Assembly (NCBI RefSeq): GCF_000381025.1
Contig: NZ_KB905819.1
Span: 342,602-406,601 of the forward strand
Source: Streptomyces sulphureus DSM 40104
GTDB taxonomy: Bacteria; Actinomycetota; Actinomycetes; Streptomycetales; Streptomycetaceae
Reading direction: 5' to 3'
Length of the DNA: 64,000 nucleotides
Shown: piece after piece, positions 18,235 through 25,973 of the stretch
Position numbering within the stretch: the first letter of the stretch is position 1
How the letters are laid out: each line of letters begins with the position of its first letter
Translations under genes and position numbers: made by a program
The notes under the pieces: model-generated
Told to the model about the DNA's origin: nothing
The model's database searches: none
The model's input: only the letters and a program-made list of their open reading frames with translations

Positions 18235-19611
18235 TCAGTTGACGGCCAGCGGCTTGCCCTTCGTCTCCCGTACGAAGACGAGCGAGCCCAGTGTGATCAG
18301 GGCGGTGAGGATCGAGGCGTAGGCGGGCACGAGGGCGGAGCCGGTCGCCTCGCTCAGCTCGGTCATCACCAGCGGGGCGCTGCCGCCGAAGATGATCGTC
18401 GAGATGCTGAAGCCGATGCTGTACGCCGAGTAGCGCACGGTGGTCGGGAACATCTCCGCGAGCACGGTGTGGATGACCGCGGCGTGCCCGGAGAAGGCCG
18501 CGGCCAGTACGACGGTGCCGACGCAGGCGAGCCCGAACTCGCCGGTGGCGATGAGCAGAAACATCGGGTAAGAGGCAACCGCCATGGCGATCGCGGACCC
18601 GGCGAGGACGGGTTTGCGTCCGACGCGGTCCGAGACCCGGGCCATCAACGGGATGCAGACGGCTATGACCAGCAGGCTGACCACGGTGACGGTCAGCGCC
18701 CCCAGCATCGAGAAGTTGGACTCGCCGAGTGACGTCTTCAGATACGTGGGCATGTAGACGAACAGCAGGTAGTAGCCGGGGCCGTTGAGGGCGGGCAGGA
18801 AGATCGTCAGCACGATGGCCCTGAGGTGGCGGGGTGAACCCAGGGCCTCCCGCAGCGGGTTGCGCCTCACGCTGTCCTGGTTGCGCAGCGCCTTGAAGTG
18901 CGGGGTTTCCTCCAGGCGGCGGCGGATGTAGAAGCCGATGTAGCCGAGCGGTACGGCAAGCAGGAACGGTACTCGCCAGGCCCAGGAGGTCATCGCGTCG
19001 TCGCCGAGCGCCGTGATGAGGACCGCGGACAGGGCGCTGCCCACCATCAGTGCCACGAAAGAGCCCACCGCGATGAAGCTCATCATGAAGTTGCGGCGGT
19101 GGTCAGGCGCGTACTCGCCGACGAACGACATGGCGCCCGCCACCTCGCCGCCTGCGGAGAAGCCCTGGAGCACACGCAGCAGGACGAGCAGAACCGGCGC
19201 GGCGATCCCGATGACCGAGGAGGAGGGGATCAGACCGATGGCCGCTGTGGAAGCGGAGATGAGCACCAACAGGGTGGCGAGCAGGCGCTGTCGGCCCAGC
19301 TTGTCTCCGAGGTAGCCGCAGATGACGCTGCCGAAGGGCCGGGCCACGAAACTGACCAGGAAACCGAGGTTGGTCAGGAAGAGGCCGCCCGCGTCGGCGT
19401 CCCCCATGATGCTGATCGCCAGGTAGGTGACCAGCAGGCCGTAGATGCCGTAGTCGTACCACTCGACGAAAGACCCGATCGCGCCGGCGACGGTGGCCTT
19501 GCGGACGGCCTCACCCTCGACGGGAGCGACGACGTCCGGTGCCGAAGTCGCGCCCTCCGAAGCGGCGTTGTGACGTTCTGAGGTGGCGCGGAGCCGATCT
19601 GGTGTGGTCAT
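18235..19611 (-). CDS. MFS transporter, metabolite:H+ symporter (MHS) type
   Basis: A 458-residue, 12-helix MFS protein. It begins its membrane part with GAIGSFVEWYDYGIYGLL and has GRQRLLATLLV, FSAGGEVAGAMSFVGEYAP and EMFPTTVRYSAYSIGFSI, all hallmarks of the MHS family that carries organic acids and betaines (for example ProP and ShiA relatives). An N-terminal tail of about 35 residues is cytoplasmic. As the first gene of the minus-strand operon it probably imports the substrate of the pxp-type enzymes, such as a lactam or other small carboxylate. Confidence 0.88.
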   Translation of the reverse strand: MTTPDRLRATSERHNAASEGATSAPDVVAPVEGEAVRKATVAGAIGSFVEWYDYGIYGLLVTYLAISIMGDADAGGLFLTNLGFLVSFVARPFGSVICGYLGDKLGRQRLLATLLVLISASTAAIGLIPSSSVIGIAAPVLLVLLRVLQGFSAGGEVAGAMSFVGEYAPDHRRNFMMSFIAVGSFVALMVGSALSAVLITALGDDAMTSWAWRVPFLLAVPLGYIGFYIRRRLEETPHFKALRNQDSVRRNPLREALGSPRHLRAIVLTIFLPALNGPGYYLLFVYMPTYLKTSLGESNFSMLGALTVTVVSLLVIAVCIPLMARVSDRVGRKPVLAGSAIAMAVASYPMFLLIATGEFGLACVGTVVLAAAFSGHAAVIHTVLAEMFPTTVRYSAYSIGFSISTIIFGGSAPLVMTELSEATGSALVPAYASILTALITLGSLVFVRETKGKPLAVN

Positions 19612-20469
19612 ACGCGTTCACTTTCGGTGTCGCGGACTCCCGGGCGGTGTCCTGGGGATCGGGCGGGCGCTGAACGTGGCTGCTGCCGACAGTCCTGCAT
19701 GCCTGAACTTCCTCGCGCCCCGAGGCACGCCTGTGCACCAGGGCTTGAAGCAGAGGACGACGGCGGTGGGTTGAGGCCGATTCGCGCACCGGGGTGGGGC
19801 TGGCGCAGAGAGAACGGAGAAGGCTGAGCAGCAGCAAATGAGGCCGAGTTGCGACTTGAATCGCGAATGAGAATAGGTTCGCGGTTCTCGGACGGTCAAG
19901 AGGTTGTCCGGTCCGGCGGTTGCTCCCTTGCCGCTCCCTCCGTGTCTTGCAGGTTTCCCACGCGAACGGGAGGCGGTCCGACGGTGGCGGCGGGGAAGCC
20001 CGTGGTGTCCCGGAGAGCGGCCGACACCTGGAAGTTGGCGGTGGTGGACGCGCGCTCGCGTTCTCCGCCGCCAGTACGGGGGTGTCTCCGTGCTCGCCGC
20101 TCCAGGGAGCGGCCGCGGCGTTCGACGACTTCGGCGACCGATCGACCGCCTCTTGTTTCCCGTCGCCGACGGAGGCAGACTGATTCTCGCGAAACGCGAA
20201 AGTTTTCGCAGTTCCCTGGGAGGGGTCATGCCCTCTTCCCTGTCCGCCGCAGTCCACGCGCCACCGCGCCCCTACAGGAACGCGCGTACCAACTCGACGC
20301 TTACGCAGGCGTTTTGACGCGTACCTCTCGTCCTGACACGTCAACCCGTGCAGACCATGCCGCAAGGCCGACCTCGCCGCACCGCTCCGCCCGGGCGGCG
20401 GGCGAGGCGAACAAGCGGCGCAGCAGACCGCTCTGCCACCCGCAGATCCGACCTCCCCTAAGGAGCCCG
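19612..20469. other. Long divergent intergenic region
   Basis: 858 bp between the minus-strand MHS transporter and the plus-strand RraA-like gene. No reading frame in it resembles a known protein. It holds the 13-bp inverted repeat TCGCG-AAA-CGCGA (20187-20199). It also has a TGAGAATAGGTTC element (19868-19880) that nearly repeats one at the pxpC/SDR junction. Both are candidate operators for the divergent operons. Confidence 0.45.
20187..20199. promoter_or_regulatory. Inverted repeat TCGCGAAACGCGA
   Basis: A perfect 5-bp inverted repeat with a 3-nt spacer inside an AT-richer patch, about 270 bp before the RraA-like gene. Possible regulator binding site; no cognate regulator is evident. Confidence 0.3.
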
Positions 20470-21108
20470 ATGTCCCAGGACAACCTGCGTACCAACACCA
20501 CGTGGGAGCGCGTCGACCGCGTAGTGCTGGACCGCTTCCGCGCACACTCGGTGGCCAACCTCGGGGACGCCCTCGATCGGCTGAACATCGTCGACGGCGG
20601 CATCGGCCCTGTCTGGAACGGCGCCAAGGCGGTCGGTACCGCGCTTCCTGTGCTCTCCGTGGCGGGCGACAACAAGGCCGTGATCGCGGCGGTGGAGCAC
20701 ATACGGCCCGGCGACATGGTGGTCATCAACGCCTTCGGCTACGACGGTCGCGCCATCATGGGAGACAACCTCGCTCAGCGATTCGCCGTCCACGGGGCTG
20801 CCGGCGCAGTCGTCGACGGCTATGTGCGTGACGGCGCCATCGTCGAAGACCTCCCCTTCCCGGTCTTCGCCCGCGGCCTCACACCCGCGGGCCCCTTCAA
20901 GAACGGGCCGGGCACGATCGGCGAACCGGTCGCCGTGGGAGGCGTCGTGGTGAACCCGGGGGACATCGTCGCCGCCGACGGCGATGGCGTCATTGTCATT
21001 CCGCCGCACCGTGCTCACGAAGCACTCGCGGCGGTGGAGGAGATCGTCGCCCGTGAGCAGCGACTGGACGCCGAGGTCGCGGCCCTCCGGGCCGGGGCGC
21101 CCCAGTGA
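20470..21108 (+). CDS. RraA-family protein (aldolase/decarboxylase-like)
   Basis: A 212-residue member of the RraA/menaquinone-methyltransferase-like fold. GDMVVINAFGYDGRAIMGDNLAQRF and VDGYVRDGA are its core motifs, given here in part. Despite historical names, members with catabolic neighbours are usually 4-hydroxy-4-methyl-2-oxoglutarate aldolase-like or oxaloacetate decarboxylase-like. The start at 20470 follows TAAGGAG. Its stop overlaps the next GTG (GTGA), so it is the first gene of the sugar-acid operon. A retro-aldol role on a sugar-acid intermediate is inferred. Confidence 0.8.
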   Translation: MSQDNLRTNTTWERVDRVVLDRFRAHSVANLGDALDRLNIVDGGIGPVWNGAKAVGTALPVLSVAGDNKAVIAAVEHIRPGDMVVINAFGYDGRAIMGDNLAQRFAVHGAAGAVVDGYVRDGAIVEDLPFPVFARGLTPAGPFKNGPGTIGEPVAVGGVVVNPGDIVAADGDGVIVIPPHRAHEALAAVEEIVAREQRLDAEVAALRAGAPQ

Positions 21109-22175
21109 GCGCCCCTCGGGGCGCACCGGACGACCGTCTGCGAGTGGCGGTCGCCGCGCCCCTTTCGAAGGAAAACTGCGCACACATCCGGTACTTGGAG
21201 CCGAGGATCGACCTCGTGGTGGACCATGCGCTGCTGCCTCCGATGCGCTGGCCCGCCGACTTCGCGGGAGACCCCGAGTGGCGGCGCACCCCCGAGCAAC
21301 AGCGCGCCTACGAGGCCGCGATCGACTCCGCCGACGCCCTGTACGGCATCCCTGACGTCGACCCCGCAGCCCTGGCACGTGCCGTACGGGCCAATCCGCG
21401 GCTGCGGTGGGTGCACACCATGGCCGCAGGCGGCGGCGGGCAGGTCAGGGCCGCCGGGCTGAACGACGAGGAACTCGACCGGGTCGCCTTCACCACCTCC
21501 GCCGGTGTGCACGGGCGCCCGCTGGCCGAGTTCGCCGTCTTCGGGGTGCTCGCGGGTGCCAAGCATCTGCACCGCCTGCAACGTCAGCAGCGCGCTCGGG
21601 AATGGACAGGCCGCTGGCCGATGGGCCAGGTGAGCCGTCAGACCGTGCTCGTACTGGGCCTCGGTGGCATCGGCCGTGCCGTGACGGCCTCGCTCCACGC
21701 TTTGGGCGCCACGGTCGTCGGCGCCAACCGAAGCGGCAGCACCGTTCCGGGCGTGGACGAGATGGTGCACCCCGACCGCCTCGCCGACGCCGCCCCTGCC
21801 GTGGACGCCGTGGTGAACACGCTGCCCGGCACCGACGCGAGCGAGCACCTGCTCGGCAAGGAGTTCTTCACCGCGCTCAAGCCAGGCTGCACGCTCGTCA
21901 ACGTCGGCCGCGGAAGCGTCGTGGACGAGGCTGCGCTGCTCGACGCGCTCGACTCCGGCCGCGTCGGCTTCGCGGTGCTGGACGTGTTCGAGACCGAGCC
22001 GCTGCCCGCCCGCAGCCCGCTCTGGGAGCACGAACGGGTGCTGGTGAGCCCGCACACCGCGGCACTCGATGCGTCGGAAGACCGCCGCATCGCCGAACTC
22101 TTCGCTGCCAACGCCACTCGACTCCTCGACGACCAAGGGCTCCTCAACCGCGTCGACACCGTCGAGTTCTACTGA
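21105..22175 (+). CDS. D-isomer-specific 2-hydroxyacid dehydrogenase
   Basis: A 356-residue NAD(P)-dependent D-2-hydroxyacid dehydrogenase. It has the Rossmann motif VLGLGGIGRAV, the NVGRGSVVDEAAL substrate loop and VLDVFETEPLP, where the Glu partners the catalytic His. SPHTAALDAS supplies that His. The catalytic Arg lies in VNTLPGT or NVGRG. GTG at 21105 overlaps the RraA-like stop by 4 nt. In this operon it may reduce 2-keto sugar acids, as 2-ketogluconate reductases do, but the substrate is inferred from context. Confidence 0.85.
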   Translation: MSAPRGAPDDRLRVAVAAPLSKENCAHIRYLEPRIDLVVDHALLPPMRWPADFAGDPEWRRTPEQQRAYEAAIDSADALYGIPDVDPAALARAVRANPRLRWVHTMAAGGGGQVRAAGLNDEELDRVAFTTSAGVHGRPLAEFAVFGVLAGAKHLHRLQRQQRAREWTGRWPMGQVSRQTVLVLGLGGIGRAVTASLHALGATVVGANRSGSTVPGVDEMVHPDRLADAAPAVDAVVNTLPGTDASEHLLGKEFFTALKPGCTLVNVGRGSVVDEAALLDALDSGRVGFAVLDVFETEPLPARSPLWEHERVLVSPHTAALDASEDRRIAELFAANATRLLDDQGLLNRVDTVEFY

Positions 22176-22213
22176 CGCACGCCTTCTCCGAACGACCTGG
22201 AAGACCACCGCAC

Positions 22214-22984
22214 ATGACTTCTCCTTTCGACCTCACCGGCAAGATCATCCTGGTCACCGGATCGAGCCGCGGCATCGGGCTCGGCATCGCCACCGGCCTC
22301 GCGGAGGCCGGAGCCACTCTCGTCCTCAACGGCACCGACTCCGTACGCCTCGAAGCGACTCGCGCCTCCCTCGCACAGCGCTTCGGCGAAGACCGCGTCG
22401 CAGCCCGCGCCTTCGACATCCTCGACGAGGACGCCGTCGCCTCCGCCCTCGCCTCCGTCACCTCCGACGTCGGCCCGCTGGACGTGTTGGTGAACAACGC
22501 CGGCGTCCAGCACCGCGAACCGCTGGTGGAGGTGAGCCGCGAGGACTGGCAGCGCGTGGTCGACACCAACCTCACCGGCTCCTTCGTCGTAGGCCGCCAC
22601 GTCGCGCGGCAGATGCTGCCGCGCCGGAGCGGAAAGATCATCAACATCTGCTCGGTGCAGACCGACCTGGCCCGACCGACCATCGGCCCCTACACCGCTG
22701 CCAAGGGCGCCCTGCGGAACCTCACTCGGGCCATGACGGCTGAGTGGGCCGGCGAAGGACTACAGATCAACGGCATCGCGCCCGGATACATCCACACGGA
22801 GATGACGCAGAACCTCGTCGACGACGAAGAGTTCAACTCCTGGATTCTGAGCCGCACTCCGGCGCGGCGGTGGGGGACGGTGGCCGACGTCGTCGGCCCC
22901 GCGGTGTGGCTCGCCTCCAGCGCCTCCGACTACGTCAACGGCCAAGTCGTCTTTGTCGACGGCGGTATGACGGCTGTCGTCTGA
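22214..22984 (+). CDS. SDR oxidoreductase, gluconate 5-dehydrogenase-like
   Basis: A 256-residue classical SDR. It shows TGSSRGIG, NNAG, and the catalytic triad residues in NICSVQTDLARPTIGPYTAAK (quoted up to 20 residues from the Ser). The segment GIAPGYIHTEMTQNLVDDEEF and C-terminal VNGQVVFVDGGMTAVV resemble 5-keto-D-gluconate reductases (IdnO). Together with the following idonate-dehydrogenase-like gene and 6-phosphogluconate dehydrogenase, this fits an idonate to 5-ketogluconate to gluconate route. No gluconate kinase is seen nearby. Confidence 0.82.
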   Translation: MTSPFDLTGKIILVTGSSRGIGLGIATGLAEAGATLVLNGTDSVRLEATRASLAQRFGEDRVAARAFDILDEDAVASALASVTSDVGPLDVLVNNAGVQHREPLVEVSREDWQRVVDTNLTGSFVVGRHVARQMLPRRSGKIINICSVQTDLARPTIGPYTAAKGALRNLTRAMTAEWAGEGLQINGIAPGYIHTEMTQNLVDDEEFNSWILSRTPARRWGTVADVVGPAVWLASSASDYVNGQVVFVDGGMTAVV

Positions 22985-22998
22985 GAGGGGAACCGTCC

Positions 22999-24033
22999 AT
23001 GCCCACCCGCACCACCACCGCCGTCGTCGCGCACGCCGCCGACGACGTCCGAGTCGATCGGATCGCCCTGCCCGACCCCGAGCCGCACGAAGCGGTCGTC
23101 GCCGTGGCGTACGGCGGCATCTGCGGCTCCGACCTCCACTACTGGAAGCACGGCGCCGTGGGCGAATCCGTGCTGCGCGCACCCATGGTCCTCGGGCACG
23201 AAGTCGTCGGCACCGTCGTGCAGTCGGCGACCGACGGCAGCGGCCCGGTGACGGGCACCTGCGTCGCGGTCCACCCGGCGAGACACGAGCCGGACGCCAC
23301 CCGCTTCCCTCCTGAACGGCCCAATCTCTCGCCCGGAGTGCGTTATCTGGGCTCGGCCGCCCGCTTCCCGCACACAGAAGGTGCGTTCGCCCGCGAGGTC
23401 GTACTGCCCGCGGCGATGCTGCGCGCGCTTCCCGACGGAACCCCCCTGCGTACTGCCGCGTTGGCGGAGCCGGCGGCCGTCGCCTGGCACGCCGTTGCTC
23501 AAGCGGGCGACCTGGCCGGTAAACGCGTCCTGGTCATCGGCAGCGGACCCATCGGTGCCCTCGCCGTCGCGGTCGCCGCTCGGTCCGGCGCCGGCGAGGT
23601 CGTCGCCGTCGACCTGCACGACAAGCCGCGCGAGATCGCGGTCGAGGTCGGCGCGACGCGCACCCTCCATGCAAACGACCACGAGGCCATCGCCGCCGTC
23701 GACGCCGACGTGGTCATCGAATCCTCCGGCAACCACCGGGGCTTGGCGTCTGCGCTCAAGGGCGCCACTCGGGGCGGCACGGTCGTCATGGTGGGCCTCC
23801 TGCCCGGTGGTGACCAGCCTGTGCCGATCGCACACGCCCTCACGCGAGGGTTGCACCTGGTCGGCTCATTCCGCTTCCACGACGAGATCGACGAAGTGAT
23901 CCCCGCGATCGCCGACGGGTCCCTGCCCATCGAGCCGGTCATCACGCACACGTTCCCCGCCGCCGAGGCGCTCCGGGCTTTCGCCCTCGCCTCGGACCCC
24001 TCCGTCTCGAGCAAGGTCCTCCTGACGTTCTGA
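22999..24033 (+). CDS. Zinc-type alcohol dehydrogenase, L-idonate 5-dehydrogenase-like
   Basis: A 344-residue medium-chain dehydrogenase. It has the catalytic-zinc region GGICGSDLHYWKHGAVGE, GHEVVG and the Rossmann motif VIGSGPIGALA. RYLGSAARFPHTEGAFA closely matches the idonate dehydrogenase pattern. The loop that normally carries four structural-zinc cysteines (here HPARHEPDATRFPPERPNLS) contains none, so the structural zinc is probably lost while the catalytic site is kept. It starts 14 bp after the SDR stop and probably oxidises L-idonate or a similar polyol acid to a 5-keto acid. Confidence 0.85.
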   Translation: MPTRTTTAVVAHAADDVRVDRIALPDPEPHEAVVAVAYGGICGSDLHYWKHGAVGESVLRAPMVLGHEVVGTVVQSATDGSGPVTGTCVAVHPARHEPDATRFPPERPNLSPGVRYLGSAARFPHTEGAFAREVVLPAAMLRALPDGTPLRTAALAEPAAVAWHAVAQAGDLAGKRVLVIGSGPIGALAVAVAARSGAGEVVAVDLHDKPREIAVEVGATRTLHANDHEAIAAVDADVVIESSGNHRGLASALKGATRGGTVVMVGLLPGGDQPVPIAHALTRGLHLVGSFRFHDEIDEVIPAIADGSLPIEPVITHTFPAAEALRAFALASDPSVSSKVLLTF

Positions 24034-24107
24034 GAGGGTCCCTGGTGTGCCCGCCTTTCGCGCAGGCACTCCATGGTCCCGCGGTTCCGCAAGGGAAGAG
24101 AGAAGAC

Positions 24108-25547
24108 ATGAGCACCAGGGGAATAGCCAACATCGGTGTCATCGGGCTGGCGGTTATGGGCTCGAACCTCGCCCGCAACCTGGCCTCCCGCCCCGGCAAC
24201 ACCGTCGCCGTCCACAACCGCACTCACGCGCGCACGCAGGAACTCCTCGCCGCGCACCCGGAGTCCGGATTCGTCGCGGCCGAGTCGATCGACGCCTTCG
24301 TCGCCTCGCTCGCCCGGCCGCGCACCGCGCTCATCATGGTGCAGGCCGGAGCGGGCACCGACGCGGTCATCGACCAACTGGCCGCGCGCTTCGAGCCCGG
24401 CGACATCATCGTCGACGGTGGCAACGCCAACTTCCAGGACACCATCGCCCGCGAGCAGCGCCTCGCCCACACCGGCATCCACTTCGTCGGCGCCGGGATC
24501 TCCGGCGGCGAAGAGGGCGCGCTCCGGGGCCCGTCGATCATGCCGGGCGGCTCCGCCGAGTCCTACGAGACCCTCGGGCCGATCCTCTCCTCCGTCGCCG
24601 CGGTCGCCGAGGGCGAGCCCTGCGTCACCCACGTGGGCACGGACGGCGCCGGACACTTCGTGAAGATGATCCACAACGGCATCGAGTACGCCGACATGCA
24701 GCTCATCGGCGAGGCGTACGACCTGCTGCGCACGGTGGGCGGCCTCGAACCGCGGGCCATCGCGGAGGTTTTCGCCGGATGGAACACGGGCCCGCTGGAG
24801 TCCTACCTCATCGAGATCACCGCCGAAGTGCTGCACCACGTCGACCCGGCCACGGACGTGCCGTTCATCGACGTCGTCCTCGACCAGGCCGGTTCCAAGG
24901 GCACCGGCGTGTGGACCGTGCAGAACGCGCTCGCTCTCGGCGTCCCGGTCAGCGGTATCGCGGAGGCCGTCTTCGCCCGCGCGCTCTCCGCACAGCCCGC
25001 ACAGCGCGCAGCCGTACGGCGGACCGCTGCGTCCCGGCCCGCACCGCAGACGGTCGGCCCGGCGTTCGTCGAGGACGTGGCCAAGGCGCTCTACGCCTCG
25101 AAGGTGGTCGCCTACGCCCAGGGCTTCGACGCTCTCACCGCCGGTGCCGAGAAGTACGGTTGGGACATCGACAAGGGCCGGATCGCCAAGATCTGGCGCG
25201 GCGGCTGCATCATCCGCGCCCGCTTCCTCGACCGCATCGCCGAGGCGTACGCCGAGAACCCGGGTCTCAGCACGCTGCTCGAAGCCCCGTACTTCGCGGA
25301 CGCCGTCGCAGACGCGCAGGACGCCTGGCGCGGCATCGTCGCCACCGCCGCTCTCTCCGGCGTACCGGCCCCCGGCTTCGGTTCCGCACTGAGCCACTAC
25401 GACGCGCTTGCCTCACACCGCCTTCCGGCCGCGCTGGTCCAAGCCCAACGCGATTTCTTCGGCGCGCACACCTACCGGCGCACGGATCGAGAGGGGACGT
25501 TCCACACCCTCTGGTCCGGCGACCGCAGCGAAGCAGTCGTCGAGTAG
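24108..25547 (+). CDS. gnd: NADP-dependent 6-phosphogluconate dehydrogenase
   Basis: A 479-residue decarboxylating 6-phosphogluconate dehydrogenase, giving ribulose-5-phosphate, CO2 and a reduced cofactor. The N-terminal Rossmann motif is GVIGLAVMGSNLARNL. The NRT segment (VHNRTHART) contacts the NADP phosphate, DGGNANFQDT and GAGISGGEEGAL mark the substrate site, and KMIHNGIEYADMQLI includes the catalytic Lys. Length is normal for the long form. The start at 24108 follows a purine-rich GGGAAGAGAGAAG. Last in the sugar-acid operon, it would feed gluconate carbon into the pentose phosphate pathway. Confidence 0.95.
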   Translation: MSTRGIANIGVIGLAVMGSNLARNLASRPGNTVAVHNRTHARTQELLAAHPESGFVAAESIDAFVASLARPRTALIMVQAGAGTDAVIDQLAARFEPGDIIVDGGNANFQDTIAREQRLAHTGIHFVGAGISGGEEGALRGPSIMPGGSAESYETLGPILSSVAAVAEGEPCVTHVGTDGAGHFVKMIHNGIEYADMQLIGEAYDLLRTVGGLEPRAIAEVFAGWNTGPLESYLIEITAEVLHHVDPATDVPFIDVVLDQAGSKGTGVWTVQNALALGVPVSGIAEAVFARALSAQPAQRAAVRRTAASRPAPQTVGPAFVEDVAKALYASKVVAYAQGFDALTAGAEKYGWDIDKGRIAKIWRGGCIIRARFLDRIAEAYAENPGLSTLLEAPYFADAVADAQDAWRGIVATAALSGVPAPGFGSALSHYDALASHRLPAALVQAQRDFFGAHTYRRTDREGTFHTLWSGDRSEAVVE

Positions 25548-25973
25548 CCCGCGCGCTGAGGCCCACGTCTGCCACCGGGGAAACCGTGCTGCGGAAGTCC
25601 CGCTTGCCCGCGCTGCACATCCGTAACCTTTCACGGGTGCTCCGGCGACCGGCAAGCGCGTCGAGCGGCACGAGGGCACGGTGCTGCACTCCGACGGCGG
25701 GGCAGGAGCACCGACCTGTGGTTGCGGTGCCGGAAGTCGGCCTCGCCTGGCCGGTCGGCCACAAGCCGCAGCCGACCTGAACTCCTGCCCCGTCGCTGCT
25801 CGGCGGGCGAGGTTGCCAAGTGCACGTGCTGTACATCGGGTTGGCCACGTACGAGGGGCCGGAGCAGCTCGCTGATCGTGGTGGTCGCGGGCGGACGCCT
25901 TCGCCCTGGTCGACGGTCGTGCCCGCCGGTGCACCGACGTTGGACCGATCAGCGCCCCCCACAGCCCAGCCGG
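25548..25973. other. Intergenic region, nothing recognised
   Basis: 426 bp between the convergent gnd and LuxR-type regulator genes. Reading frames exist on both strands but none resembles a known protein and no clear hairpin was found. Confidence 0.4.

Noticed and set aside
19849..20469. A 207-codon extension upstream of the RraA-like gene
   Set aside because: Arg/Pro/Ser-rich sequence without homology; a clear ribosome site precedes the ATG at 20470.
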